From the NCBI GenBank assembly GCA_910584835.1, contig CAJUEG010000029.1, positions 1-29,743 on the forward strand: a DNA stretch of 29,743 nucleotides, given 5' to 3'. Shown piece by piece: positions 6,934 to 15,369 of this stretch. The DNA is from an uncultured Oscillospiraceae bacterium (GTDB taxonomy: Bacteria > Bacillota > Clostridia > Oscillospirales > Oscillospiraceae). The notes under the pieces are model-generated. The model saw only the letters and a list, made by a program, of their open reading frames with translations, did no database searches and had not been told where the DNA came from. The position numbers and the translations under genes were made by a program. The stretch's first letter is position 1. Each line of letters starts with the position of its first letter.

Positions 6934-6962
6934 ATTATATTCCGGGCGAAACAAAATTGCAA
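6934..6962 (-). promoter_or_regulatory. Promoter of the FMN riboswitch-ribU transcript
   Basis: On the minus strand TTGCAA (6957-6962) and TATAAT (6934-6939) have a 17-nt spacer. The start of transcription falls about 20 nt before the aptamer. Confidence 0.75.
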
Positions 6963-7016
6963 GCCCTTTTTTGCCTGACCACGCCCATATTTTTAAAACT
7001 GACGTTCTATTTCCTC

Positions 7017-7045
7017 TTGACGGGCTCCCGTTTATGTAGTACAAT
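7017..7045 (+). promoter_or_regulatory. Promoter of the SLOG-family gene
   Basis: TTGACG (7017-7022), 17 nt, TACAAT (7040-7045). It places the transcription start near 7052, which excludes the ATG at 7045 as start codon. Confidence 0.75.
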
Positions 7046-7074
7046 TGTATCAAATCGCAAGAGGAGGGACCGCC

Positions 7075-7614
7075 TTGGCCGCGGATGAAAACCGAACCTG
7101 CTGCTTTACCGGCCACCGGCCGGACAAGCTGCCCTGGGGGCTGGACGAGCAGGACCCCCGCTGTCTGGCCGTCAAGGCCAGCCTGTCCCGGGAGCTTGAC
7201 GGGCTGTACCGCCGGGGGTTCCGGCACTTCATCTCCGGCATGGCCATGGGCTGCGACCTCTACTTTGCCGAGGCCGCGCTGGAGCTCCGGGGCCGGTTCC
7301 CGGACGTGACGGTGGAGGGGGCGGTCCCCTGCCCCACCCAGGCCCAAAAATGGCCGGAGGCGCTGCGCCGCCGCTGGCGGACTATTTTGGACGCCTGCGA
7401 CCTGGAGACGGTGGTGCAGCGCAGCTATGACCGGTACTGCATGCTCCGCCGGGACCGCTATATGGTGGACCGGTCCGCCGCGGTGCTGGCGGTATTCGGC
7501 GGAGGGCCGGGTGGCACCCAGTACACCCTGAACTACGCCATGGACCGAAACCGTGAAATTCTTTTGCTGGACCCCGCCAGGCCGGAGCGGGCCGCCGTCC
7601 GCTTTACCATGTGA
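7075..7614 (+). CDS. SLOG-family protein (DUF1273/YpsA-like)
   Basis: The 179-aa protein has the N-terminal signature CCFTGHRPDKLPWG, then FRHFISGMAMGCDLYFAEAAL and a C-terminal GGTQYTLNYAMDRNREI. These features define the SLOG superfamily branch that includes YpsA and DprA-related Rossmann folds, thought to bind nucleotides or nucleotide-derived ligands. The chosen start is TTG at 7075, because GAGGAGGG ends 6 nt before it and an upstream ATG overlaps the promoter. The gene is monocistronic, bounded by a consensus promoter and a strong terminator. The precise role is unknown. In Bacillus, YpsA affects cell division, but that function is not assumed here. Confidence 0.85.
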   Translation: MAADENRTCCFTGHRPDKLPWGLDEQDPRCLAVKASLSRELDGLYRRGFRHFISGMAMGCDLYFAEAALELRGRFPDVTVEGAVPCPTQAQKWPEALRRRWRTILDACDLETVVQRSYDRYCMLRRDRYMVDRSAAVLAVFGGGPGGTQYTLNYAMDRNREILLLDPARPERAAVRFTM

Positions 7615-7615
7615 A

Positions 7616-7647
7616 ACGCCCCGCCGGACTGTCCGGCGGGGCGTTTC
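7616..7647. terminator. Bidirectional terminator
   Basis: AACGCCCCGCCGGA and TCCGGCGGGGCGTTT form a very stable stem with a 3-nt loop between convergent genes. It has a short T run on the plus side and serves the SLOG gene and the 59-aa gene. Confidence 0.8.
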
Positions 7648-7648
7648 C

Positions 7649-7828
7649 TCACATTTTCAGCGAGCCGTTGAAGTGCTCCACAACCTCGCCCACGGCCTTG
7701 ATCGCCCGGCCCGCCGCCTTTTGGGCGGAGTTCTTTTTCTTCTTGGGCATCATCATCAGGCCGATGGCCGCCCCCGCCGCCATGGTGGCCCCGGCGATGG
7801 GCAGAACAGCCTTTTTGTCCATTCTCAT
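7649..7828 (-). CDS. Small membrane protein, 59 aa
   Basis: The protein begins MRMDKKAVLPIAGATMAAG and continues with a glycine/alanine-rich membrane helix ending in LMMMP. A basic patch, KKKKNSAQKAAGRAIKAVG, and an amphipathic C-terminus follow. This is the plan of YtxH-like or similar small envelope proteins of Firmicutes. GGAG lies about 9 nt before the ATG at 7828. An overlapping ATG in another frame gives only an antisense-type ORF. The function is unknown. It lies upstream of the SLOG terminator and about 70 nt after the end of exoA on the same strand, so it may be transcribed with exoA. Confidence 0.65.
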   Translation of the reverse strand: MRMDKKAVLPIAGATMAAGAAIGLMMMPKKKKNSAQKAAGRAIKAVGEVVEHFNGSLKM

Positions 7829-7897
7829 GACTCATCACTCCTTCGCCCCGTTAGCTTGCCCGTTTTTCCGCGAAAGAGCAGAATTTTCAACTGGAAA

Positions 7898-8650
7898 CTA
7901 TTTCAAAACAAGGGACACCGGGCAGTGGTCGCTGCCCTGGATATCCGGGTGGATGGCGGCCTCCTCCACCCGCTCCCCCAGCCGGTCGGACACAATAAAA
8001 TAGTCGATGCGCCACCCCGCGTTCTTCTCCCGGGCCTTGAAGCGGTAGCTCCACCAGGAGTAGGCCCCCTCCCGGTCCGGATACAGCAGCCGGAAGGTGT
8101 CGGTGAAGCCGGAGGAGAGCAGGCGGGTCATGGCGGCGCGCTCCTCGTCGGAGAAGCCGGCGTTCCCCCGGTTGGTCTTGGGGTTTTTCAGGTCGATCTC
8201 CCGGTGCGCCACGTTCAGGTCGCCGCAGTACACCACCGGCTTGGTTTTGTCCAGGCTCTTGAGGTAGTCCAGCAGGTCGTCCTCCCACTCCATGCGGTAG
8301 CCCAGCCGGGCCAGCTCATTCTGGGCGTTGGGGGTGTAGCAGTCCACCAGCCAGAACTCCGGGTACTCCAGGGTGATGAGCCGGCCCTCGTGGTCGTGCC
8401 TGTCCAGGTCCATGCCACAGGAGACGGACAGGGGCTCCTCCCGGGCAAAAACGGCGGTGCCGGAGTAACCCTTCCTGTCCGCCGAGTTCCAGAACTCGTG
8501 GTAGCCGGGCAGCTCCACTTCCGCCTGCCCCCGCTCCATCTTGGTCTCCTGAAGGCAGATGAAGTCGGCGTCCAGCCCCAGCACAGACGCGGCAAACCCT
8601 TTTTTCATACAGGCCCGCAGGCCGTTCACATTCCAGGACACAAATTTCAC
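7898..8650 (-). CDS. exoA: Exodeoxyribonuclease III (AP endonuclease)
   Basis: This enzyme cuts at abasic sites and removes 3' blocks in base-excision repair. The GTG start at 8650 follows GAGGAGGGG and gives 250 aa, the usual length of the ExoA/Xth family. Metal and catalytic motifs are all visible: FVSWNVNGLRA at 3-13, ICLQETKM at 31-38 (Glu35 metal ligand), YSGTAVFAR, DCYTPNAQ, YCGDLNVAH (catalytic Asp/Asn), SWWSYRF, RIDYFIVS and the terminal GSDHCPVSL with the catalytic His. The GTG overlaps the stop of the glycosyltransferase gene by 4 nt (GTGA), so the two are translationally coupled. Confidence 0.95.
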   Translation of the reverse strand: MKFVSWNVNGLRACMKKGFAASVLGLDADFICLQETKMERGQAEVELPGYHEFWNSADRKGYSGTAVFAREEPLSVSCGMDLDRHDHEGRLITLEYPEFWLVDCYTPNAQNELARLGYRMEWEDDLLDYLKSLDKTKPVVYCGDLNVAHREIDLKNPKTNRGNAGFSDEERAAMTRLLSSGFTDTFRLLYPDREGAYSWWSYRFKAREKNAGWRIDYFIVSDRLGERVEEAAIHPDIQGSDHCPVSLVLK

Positions 8651-9999
8651 GCGCGCCCCTCCTCTGTCATTTTTCTTACTTGCCCCGCCAGCGCCCACAG
8701 GGCCAGGGCCAGCGCCGCCAGCATGGCCAGCGCCTCCAGCCCCATCACAAACGAGGCCCCGCCCAGCCGCACCACGCAGTTATATTTTAAGCGCAGGTAC
8801 ACGCAGTAGCTGGCCAGGGACGAACCGCACACCAGCGCCGCCGCCGGGGCCCTCCGCCGGTCCGCGCAGGCCCAGCACAGGGTGAACATATCCGCCAGGA
8901 AAAAGTACCGCTCGTGCATGTGGGGCAGAAGGAATGGCACGCCCACGCACAAAACCACGGCCGCGGCCATCGCCGTCTCCCGGTCCAGCCGCCCCCGCAG
9001 CCGGAGGCCCAGCGCCAGCAGGGCCAGCACCAGCGCCCCCGCCGCCAAAATGCCCAGGCGGGAGGCCAGATTCTCGTCCAGCTCCATTTTATACGGGATG
9101 AACTGATAGACCGAGGGGGCGTTGAGGGTCAGGCGGCTGTACTCCCCCATCTGTTTGAAGTAGACCCCCACGATGTCGCCCAGCGGCTTGCCCAGCGCCA
9201 GGGCCGGGGCGATCATGGCCAGATAGGCCAGGGGAAACGCCCACAGCTCCCGGAACCTCACCCGTCCCGCCAGCCACAGCACCCCCCACAGGGGGAGCAC
9301 AAAAATACTCTGGAGCTTGAAGGCGAAGGCGGCCCCCATCAGCGCCGTGGACGCCGGGCCCTTCCCCTCCAGCGCCAGGGCGGCGGCGTGGACGCACAGA
9401 GCTCCGTAGATGGCGTCGCACTGGCCCCAGTACGCCCCGTTGAGCACCGCCGTGGGCAGCAGCAAAGCGGCCCCAAAGGCGATCAGGGGAGCGGCGCTCC
9501 CCTGCCGTTCCCTGGTCAGGGAACGCACCAGCCGCAGGCAGCCCCAGGCCAGCCCCACGTCCCACAAAATGGAGAACAGCTTGATGAGGTACAGGTCGGG
9601 CACATCCAGATAGGAGATGGCCGCCATAAAGTAGAGGTAGGGCGCGTTGTAGTCCCCCACGCTGCCCGCGATGGCGGCAAAGCCGCCGTTTGCTTTGAAG
9701 TAATCGTACCATTCGCTCAAAAACTGGGTATAATCCAGACTGACATAGTCCAGGCACAGCGCCCGGACCAGCATGGCCGCCCCGATGGGCAGCAGCATGA
9801 CCTCCAGCGCGTCCCGCCCGTATCCCTCAAGGCGCAGCAGGGCCAGCGCGCCCAGGCCCAGCAGAACCATCACGCCCGCGACGCACACGCCGTCCGCCGG
9901 CGTGCCCTGCTCCAGCCCCAGGCAGGCCCAGACCGCCGCCAGCGCCAGCCCCAGCCCGGCGCACACCGGGGGCAGGTATTTCTTCCAACCTTCGCCCAT
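8647..9999 (-). CDS. GT-C fold glycosyltransferase (Gpi18/mannosyltransferase-like membrane protein)
   Basis: The 450-aa protein has about ten membrane helices and the hallmarks of polyprenyl-phosphate-sugar-dependent GT-C enzymes. An acidic luminal loop (LDYTQFLSEWYDYFKANGGF, about residues 88-107) is followed by DYNAPYLYFM. The signature NGAYWGQCDAIYGA lies near 195, AFAFKLQSIFVLPL near 227, and LPHMHERYFFLADMF near 368. It would transfer a sugar to an envelope acceptor. Donor and acceptor cannot be read from the sequence. The start follows GGAGGTTTTCC. It is the first gene of an operon with exoA, and the pairing has no obvious functional logic. Confidence 0.85.
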   Translation of the reverse strand: MGEGWKKYLPPVCAGLGLALAAVWACLGLEQGTPADGVCVAGVMVLLGLGALALLRLEGYGRDALEVMLLPIGAAMLVRALCLDYVSLDYTQFLSEWYDYFKANGGFAAIAGSVGDYNAPYLYFMAAISYLDVPDLYLIKLFSILWDVGLAWGCLRLVRSLTRERQGSAAPLIAFGAALLLPTAVLNGAYWGQCDAIYGALCVHAAALALEGKGPASTALMGAAFAFKLQSIFVLPLWGVLWLAGRVRFRELWAFPLAYLAMIAPALALGKPLGDIVGVYFKQMGEYSRLTLNAPSVYQFIPYKMELDENLASRLGILAAGALVLALLALGLRLRGRLDRETAMAAAVVLCVGVPFLLPHMHERYFFLADMFTLCWACADRRRAPAAALVCGSSLASYCVYLRLKYNCVVRLGGASFVMGLEALAMLAALALALWALAGQVRKMTEEGRA

Positions 10000-10040
10000 G
10001 GAAAACCTCCGCCGTCTGTTTTGATTTGCAGCCGGTTCCC

Positions 10041-10069
10041 ATCATACCACAGCCGCGGACATTTTTCCA
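10041..10069 (-). promoter_or_regulatory. Promoter of the glycosyltransferase-exoA operon
   Basis: On the minus strand TGGAAA (10064-10069) and TATGAT (10041-10046) are 17 nt apart. The -35 matches 4 of 6 bases. Confidence 0.5.
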
Positions 10070-10089
10070 CCCCGATTCTTTCCCGGCGG

Positions 10090-10118
10090 TTGACATTTCC
10101 GCCGGGAGGCTTTATCCT
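10090..10118 (+). promoter_or_regulatory. Promoter of asnB
   Basis: TTGACA (10090-10095), 17 nt, TATCCT (10113-10118). Divergent from the glycosyltransferase promoter. A leader of about 45 nt contains the GGAGG site. Confidence 0.7.
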
Positions 10119-10171
10119 AAGAGGATGAGCGAACCTGAACGCCCGATCCCAGAACTGGAGGATTTTATACT

Positions 10172-12034
10172 ATGTGCGGTTTTACCGGCTTTGTGACCCG
10201 CTCCGCCCCCCCTGACGAGACCGCCCTGCGGGCCATGGGGGACGCCATCCGCCACCGTGGCCCCGACGGCGAGGGCCATTATGTGGATGAGCACTGCGGC
10301 ATCGCCCACCGGCGGCTGTCCATCATCGACCTGGAAAAGGGACAGCAGCCCATTGTCAGCCCCAATGGGCGATATATCATCGCCTACAACGGCGAGACCT
10401 ACAACTTCCGCCAGCTGCGGGAGGAGCTGGCCGCCGCGGGCCACGCGTTCCTCACCGACTGCGACACCGAGGTGGTGCTCCACGGCTACATGGAGTGGGG
10501 GCCGGAGGTGCTGAAAAAGCTGCGGGGCATGTTCGCCTTCGTCATCTGGGATAGGGAAAAGCGGGAGCTGTTCGGCGCCCGGGACCCCTTCGGCATCAAG
10601 CCCTTCTACTATGCCCAGATGGGGGAGCTGTTCTTCTTCGGCTCGGAATGCAAAAGCTTCCTCCCCCACCCCGGCTTTCGGAAGGAGCTCAACCCCGACG
10701 CGCTGAAGCTCTACCTCACCTTCCAGTACTCCGCCCTCAACGAGTCCTTCTTCAAGGGGGTGTACCGCCTCCTCCCCGGCCATTACTTCCTCCACCGGGA
10801 CGGCCACACCCAGTTCGCCTCCTACCACGCCTTCTCCTTTGCGCCGGAGAATATGCCCCTGGAGCAGCGGGCGGCCCAGATCCGGGAGGTGGTCACCGAA
10901 TCGGTGGAGGCCCACCAGATCAGCGACGTGGAGGTGGGCTCCTTCCTGTCCGGCGGCATCGACTCCAGCGTCATCGCCGCCCTGTCCCGCCCGGACAAAA
11001 CCTACTCCGTGGGCTTCGCCAACAAGGATTTCGACGAGACCGGCGAGGCCAAGGCCCTGTGTGAGGAGCTGGGGCTGCGCAACATCTCCAAGACCATCAC
11101 CGCCCAGGAATTTTTCGACGCCCTCCCCGCCATCCAGTACTACGCCGACGAACCCAACGCCAACCTGTCCACCGTACCGCTGTACTTCCTGTCCCAGCTG
11201 GCGGCAAAGGACGTGAAGGTGGTGCTGTCCGGCGAGGGGGCGGACGAGCTGTTCGGCGGCTATATCACCTACCACACCACCAAGCCCTACCGCCTGTACC
11301 GCAAGACCCCCCTGGCCCTGCGGAAAGCGGTGGCCAAGTGCGTGGCCGGGCTGCCCCGGTTCCACGGCCAGGGCTTCCTCACCAAAGCGGCCAAAGGCAT
11401 CGACGAGACCTTTGTGGGCCAGGCGTTCATCTTCGGCAATGACGAGGCGGAGCGGGTGCTCACCCCCGCCTACCGCTCCCCCCTCACCTGGCACGACGTC
11501 ACCGAGCCCTACTTTGAGGCCGTCGAGGGGGCGGACGACCTGACCAAGATGCAGTATCTCGACCTCCACCTGTGGCAGCCGCTGGACATCCTCCGCAAGG
11601 CCGACCGGATGACCATGGCCCACTCCCTGGAGCTGCGGGTGCCCTATCTGGACCGGGAGGTGTGGGCGGTGGCCCGGGCCATCCCCAGCAGCCAGAAGAT
11701 GCGGGGCAAGACCATGACCAAGTATCCCCTGCGCATGGCGGCGGTGCCCCTGCTCCCCGACGACTGGGTGAAGCGGGACAAGAAGGGCTTCCCCGTCCCC
11801 TTCATCGCCTGGCTGCGGGAGGAGAAATATTACAACTGGGCCAAAGACCTGATCTCCCAGCCCTATGCGGCGGAGTTTTTCGACGTGCCGTACCTGCTGG
11901 AGCTGCTGGATATCCACTACTCCGGCAGGGGCAAAACCCACCGCAAGCTTTACACGGTGCTGTCCTTCCTCATCTGGTATCAGGTCTACTTCCCCGAGCG
12001 CTGCGGCGTGGAGCCGTTTGTACCCAAGCAATGA
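10172..12034 (+). CDS. asnB: Asparagine synthetase, glutamine-hydrolysing
   Basis: The 620-aa enzyme makes asparagine from aspartate, ATP and glutamine. The glutaminase domain starts with MCGFTGFV, where Cys2 is the nucleophile, and contains RHRGPDGEG and AYNGETYNFRQLREEL. The synthetase domain has the PP-loop SGGIDSS at residues 260-266, then LSGEGADELFGGY near 352 and KADRMTMAHSLELRVPYLD near 475. GGAGG precedes the ATG with normal spacing. The length and full set of motifs point to an intact enzyme. AsnB-type proteins can also amidate cell-envelope precursors, but nothing here favours that. Confidence 0.95.
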   Translation: MCGFTGFVTRSAPPDETALRAMGDAIRHRGPDGEGHYVDEHCGIAHRRLSIIDLEKGQQPIVSPNGRYIIAYNGETYNFRQLREELAAAGHAFLTDCDTEVVLHGYMEWGPEVLKKLRGMFAFVIWDREKRELFGARDPFGIKPFYYAQMGELFFFGSECKSFLPHPGFRKELNPDALKLYLTFQYSALNESFFKGVYRLLPGHYFLHRDGHTQFASYHAFSFAPENMPLEQRAAQIREVVTESVEAHQISDVEVGSFLSGGIDSSVIAALSRPDKTYSVGFANKDFDETGEAKALCEELGLRNISKTITAQEFFDALPAIQYYADEPNANLSTVPLYFLSQLAAKDVKVVLSGEGADELFGGYITYHTTKPYRLYRKTPLALRKAVAKCVAGLPRFHGQGFLTKAAKGIDETFVGQAFIFGNDEAERVLTPAYRSPLTWHDVTEPYFEAVEGADDLTKMQYLDLHLWQPLDILRKADRMTMAHSLELRVPYLDREVWAVARAIPSSQKMRGKTMTKYPLRMAAVPLLPDDWVKRDKKGFPVPFIAWLREEKYYNWAKDLISQPYAAEFFDVPYLLELLDIHYSGRGKTHRKLYTVLSFLIWYQVYFPERCGVEPFVPKQ

Positions 12035-12037
12035 CAA

Positions 12038-12073
12038 GAACTCCCGCCGTTGGCCCAACAGCGGGAGTTCTAT
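12038..12073 (+). terminator. Terminator of asnB
   Basis: AGAACTCCCGC and GCGGGAGTTCT flank an inner GTTGG/CCAAC pairing, followed by ATTT. It starts 4 nt after the asnB stop. Confidence 0.8.
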
Positions 12074-12075
12074 TT

Positions 12076-12200
12076 GGGGCCCCGCAAAGCCGACCTACGG
12101 CTTTGTCGGGAGAGGAGGGGCAAGGAAGCGCGCGGAGCTTTCGCCGCAGGCGGAAGCGGAGAATCGCGGACTTTGCCCCGACGATGTCGAAAAGCGGAAA
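12076..12200. repeat. GC-rich intergenic repeat-like segment, copy 1
   Basis: After a CAAAGCCG/CGGCTTTG hairpin the segment contains AGCGGAGAATCGCGGACTTT, GCCCCGACGATGTCGAAA and AGCGG. A related string occurs at 15270-15335. No coding or RNA family is recognised. Confidence 0.35.
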
Positions 12201-12218
12201 AACCGTCAAACTATACTA

Positions 12219-12247
12219 TTGAAAAAAGCCTATCGGCTCGCTATAAT
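12219..12247 (+). promoter_or_regulatory. Promoter of the activase gene
   Basis: TTGAAA (12219-12224), 17 nt, TATAAT (12242-12247). It supports the ATG at 12295 as start. Confidence 0.8.
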
Positions 12248-12294
12248 ATCCTCTAGGTTTTTGAATTATGGATTTCAACATCAGGAGGACAACC

Positions 12295-15228
12295 ATGATT
12301 CTGCGCGTTGGCATCGACATCGGCTCCACCACCGTCAAGGTGGTGGTGCTGGACCAGGATAACAAGCTGCTGTTCCGCTCCTACGAGCGGCACTATTCCA
12401 AGGCCCGGGAACGGGCCTGCGAGACCCTGCGCTCCATTGAGGACATGCTGCGGGGCAAGGACGTGCGCCTGGTGGTCACCGGCTCCGCCGGGCTGGGGGT
12501 GGCCAAGGCCGCGGGGCTGGACTTTGTCCAGGAGGTGTACGCCACCGCCGCCGCGGTGAACACCTACATCCCGGACACCGACGCGGTCATTGAGCTGGGG
12601 GGCGAGGACGCCAAAATCATCTTCTTCGGCGGGGCGCTGGAGGAGCGGATGAACGGCTCGTGCGCCGGGGGCACCGGCGCCTTCATCGACCAGATGGCCA
12701 CCCTGATGAACGTCACCGTGGGCGAGCTGGACGAACTGTCCCTGAAGCACGAGAAAATCTACCCCATCGCCTCCCGTTGCGGCGTGTTCGCCAAGAGCGA
12801 CATCCAGCCCATCCTCAACCAGGGCGGGCGCAAGGAGGACGTGGCCGCCTCCATCTTTCAGGCGGTGGTGGACCAGACGGTGGCCGGCCTCACCCAGGGC
12901 CGGGAGCTGAAGGGCAGGATCGTGTTCCTGGGCGGGCCCCTCCACTTCCTCATGGGCCTGCGGGAGCGGTTCGTGGACACCCTGCAGTTGGACGGCGACC
13001 ACGCCGTTTTCCCCGAGGACGGCGACTGCTTTGCCGCCATGGGGGCGGCGCTGTGCGCGTCGGACTACCAGGCCCGTCCCTTTGACGAGCTGCTGCGGCT
13101 GCTGGAGGAGAGCAAGGCCGCCACGTCGGTGGTGGACACCATGCCTCCCCTGTTTGAGAGCCAGGCGGACTACGACGCCTTTGCCGCCCGGCACAACGCC
13201 TCCACCCCGCCCCAGCTGGACATCGGTACATATGCCGGCGACGCGTATTTGGGCATCGACGCCGGCTCCACTACTACTAAAATCGTCCTCATCGCCCCGG
13301 ACGGCGGGCTGCTCTACACCTATTACCACTCCAACCTGGGCAACCCGGTGGCCATCGCCCTGGAGCAGCTCCGGGAGATTTACAAGCTGTGCGGGGACCG
13401 CGTCAAAATTAAGGGCTCCGCCGTCACCGGCTACGGCGAGGACCTCATTAAGAACGCCTTCTCCTGTGATTTGGGCCTGGTGGAGACGGTGGCCCACTAC
13501 CGCGCCGCCGCCCACTTCAACCCCGACGTGGACTTTATCATCGACATCGGCGGGCAGGACATGAAGTGCTTCAAGATCCGCAACGGCGCGGTGGACTCCA
13601 TCATGCTCAACGAGGCGTGCTCCTCCGGCTGCGGCTCCTTCATTGAGACCTTTGCCAAGGCCCTGGGGTACGACATCGCCGACTTCGCAAAGCTGGGGCT
13701 GTTCACCCAGAAGCCGGTGAACCTGGGCTCCCGGTGCACCGTGTTCATGAACTCCTCCGTCAAGCAGGCCCAGAAGGACGGCGCGTCCGTGGAGGACATC
13801 AGCGCGGGGCTGTCCATCTCCATCGTGAAAAACGCCATCTACAAGGTCATCCGCGCCGCCAGCGCCGACGACCTGGGCCGGCATATCGTGGTGCAGGGCG
13901 GCACCTTCCACAACGACGCGGTGCTCCGGGCCTTCGAGCAGGAGCTGGGCCGGGACGTGACCCGCCCCACCATCGCGGGCATCATGGGGGCCTTCGGCGC
14001 GGCCCTGGCCGCCCGGGACCTGAAGCTGGACAAATCCGCCCTGCTGGACGCGAAAGCGCTGGAGGGCTTCACCCACACCGCCAGGCCCGTCACCTGCAAT
14101 CTGTGCACCAACCACTGCTCCCTCACCGTCAACTCCTTTGACGGCGGGCGGCGGTTCATCTCGGGCAACCGCTGCTCCCGGCCCCTGGGCAAGGAGAAGG
14201 CGGAGCTTCCCGACCTGTACCGCTACAAGTACCAGAAGCTGCGCGCCATGGAGGGCAGGGGCTTCGGGGACGGCTCCCGGGGCCGCATCGGCCTGCCCTT
14301 CGGCCTCAATATGTACGAGAACCTGCCCTTCTGGTTCGAGCTGTTCACCCGGCTCAACTTCGAGGTGGTGCTCTCCCCCGAGTCCTCCCGGAAGCTGTAT
14401 ATCAAGGGCCAGCGCACCATCCCGTCGGACACGGTGTGCTACCCCGCCAAGCTGCTCCACGGCCACGTGGAGGCCCTGGTGGAGGCGGGGGTGGACGCCA
14501 TTTTCTACCCCTGCATGTCCTACAACTTTGACGAAAAGTCGTCGGACAACAACTACAACTGCCCGGTGGTGGCCTACTACCCCGAGCTGCTGGCCGCCAA
14601 CATGCCCGATCTGAAAAAAACCCGGTTCCTCAACCCCTACGCCGGGCTTCACCGCCAAAAGGACTATGAGCGCATCGGCTCCCAGTGGTTTGCCGATACC
14701 TTCGGCATCCCCCGCCGGGAGGCGCTCCACGCCATCCGGGCGGCCTACCAGGCCTACGGCCGCTACAAGGAGGACCTGCACCGCACCGGCCAGCAGTACA
14801 TCGACCAGGCCCGGGCCCAGGGCCTGCCCATTATCGTGCTGGCGGGCCGCCCCTACCACATCGACCCGGAGATCAACCACGGCATCAACGATCTCATCAC
14901 CTCCTTCGGCTTCGTGCTGGTGAGCGAGGACGCGGTGGCCTTCCACGAGGAGTACGCCCCCCGGAAGGTGCTCAACCAGTGGACCTTCCAGGCCCGCATG
15001 TATAACGCCGCCCGGTACGTGTGCCAGCAGCCCGACATGGAGCTGGTGCAGCTGGTGAGCTTCGGCTGCGGCACCGACGCCATCACCGGGGACGAGATGC
15101 GCTCCATCCTGGAGCAGGGCGGCAAGCTGTACACCCAGCTGAAGATCGACGACATCAGCAATCTGGGGGCGGTCAAAATCCGCATCCGCTCGCTGATGGC
15201 GGCCATGGAAGAACGAGCGCGACGATAG
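12295..15228 (+). CDS. Double-ASKHA CoA-enzyme activase with DUF2229/HgdB-like C-terminal half
   Basis: This 977-aa protein begins at ATG 12295, 6 nt after AGGAGGA. Two BcrAD/BadFG-type ATPase domains are present. The first starts at RVGIDIGSTTVKVVVLD and has GSCAGGTGAF and SRCGVFAKSDI. The second starts near residue 320 at LGIDAGSTTTKIVLI and has ACSSGCGSF and SRCTVFMNSS. The paired cysteines should hold a bridging [4Fe-4S] cluster that fires electrons on ATP hydrolysis. Near residue 603 comes a Cys cluster, CNLCTNHCSL plus GNRCSR. The DUF2229 region follows, with DTVCYPAKLLHGH, YPCMSYNFDEK and FGCGTDAITGDE. Relatives are often fused to an HgdB-like domain of about 400 aa, which here is the separate gene at 16115. 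The substrate is unknown. It may serve double-cubane-cluster proteins rather than hydroxyacyl-CoA dehydration. Confidence 0.92.
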   Translation: MILRVGIDIGSTTVKVVVLDQDNKLLFRSYERHYSKARERACETLRSIEDMLRGKDVRLVVTGSAGLGVAKAAGLDFVQEVYATAAAVNTYIPDTDAVIELGGEDAKIIFFGGALEERMNGSCAGGTGAFIDQMATLMNVTVGELDELSLKHEKIYPIASRCGVFAKSDIQPILNQGGRKEDVAASIFQAVVDQTVAGLTQGRELKGRIVFLGGPLHFLMGLRERFVDTLQLDGDHAVFPEDGDCFAAMGAALCASDYQARPFDELLRLLEESKAATSVVDTMPPLFESQADYDAFAARHNASTPPQLDIGTYAGDAYLGIDAGSTTTKIVLIAPDGGLLYTYYHSNLGNPVAIALEQLREIYKLCGDRVKIKGSAVTGYGEDLIKNAFSCDLGLVETVAHYRAAAHFNPDVDFIIDIGGQDMKCFKIRNGAVDSIMLNEACSSGCGSFIETFAKALGYDIADFAKLGLFTQKPVNLGSRCTVFMNSSVKQAQKDGASVEDISAGLSISIVKNAIYKVIRAASADDLGRHIVVQGGTFHNDAVLRAFEQELGRDVTRPTIAGIMGAFGAALAARDLKLDKSALLDAKALEGFTHTARPVTCNLCTNHCSLTVNSFDGGRRFISGNRCSRPLGKEKAELPDLYRYKYQKLRAMEGRGFGDGSRGRIGLPFGLNMYENLPFWFELFTRLNFEVVLSPESSRKLYIKGQRTIPSDTVCYPAKLLHGHVEALVEAGVDAIFYPCMSYNFDEKSSDNNYNCPVVAYYPELLAANMPDLKKTRFLNPYAGLHRQKDYERIGSQWFADTFGIPRREALHAIRAAYQAYGRYKEDLHRTGQQYIDQARAQGLPIIVLAGRPYHIDPEINHGINDLITSFGFVLVSEDAVAFHEEYAPRKVLNQWTFQARMYNAARYVCQQPDMELVQLVSFGCGTDAITGDEMRSILEQGGKLYTQLKIDDISNLGAVKIRIRSLMAAMEERARR

Positions 15229-15369
15229 GCGCACAGGGGAGCTTGGAACGAAGCGAGGGAAAAAGTCCAGCCGCCGCACAGCGGAGGCGAGTTTTGCCCG
15301 AGTCGAAGTGAAAGCGGCCCGGCCGTGCGCTCAATCGGAGCGTGAAAATACTGCGAAGGAGCCTATCCT
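15229..15369 (+). repeat. Gap with GC-rich repeat-like segment, copy 2
   Basis: The gap between the activase and GNAT genes contains AGCGGAGGCGAGTTTTGCCC, GAGTCGAAGTGAAAGCGG and a GCGCAC/GTGCGC inverted pair. It resembles the segment at 12076-12200. The end carries the GAAGGAG site of the next gene. No promoter was seen, so the downstream genes may be co-transcribed with the activase gene. Confidence 0.35.

Noticed and set aside
8914..10128. 404-aa plus-strand frame opposite the glycosyltransferase gene
   Set aside because: Rich in Gln, Gly and Pro with no domain. The minus strand has clear GT-C motifs, a ribosome-binding site and a promoter.
10112..12058. 648-aa open frame opposite asnB
   Set aside because: Antisense shadow of asnB with biased composition and no ribosome-binding site.
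12253..15279. 1008-aa open frame on the minus strand opposite the activase gene
   Set aside because: It is the antisense shadow of a strongly supported gene in high-GC DNA. Its composition (Gly, Val, His, Gln, Leu rich) is typical of such shadows and it has no family signature.
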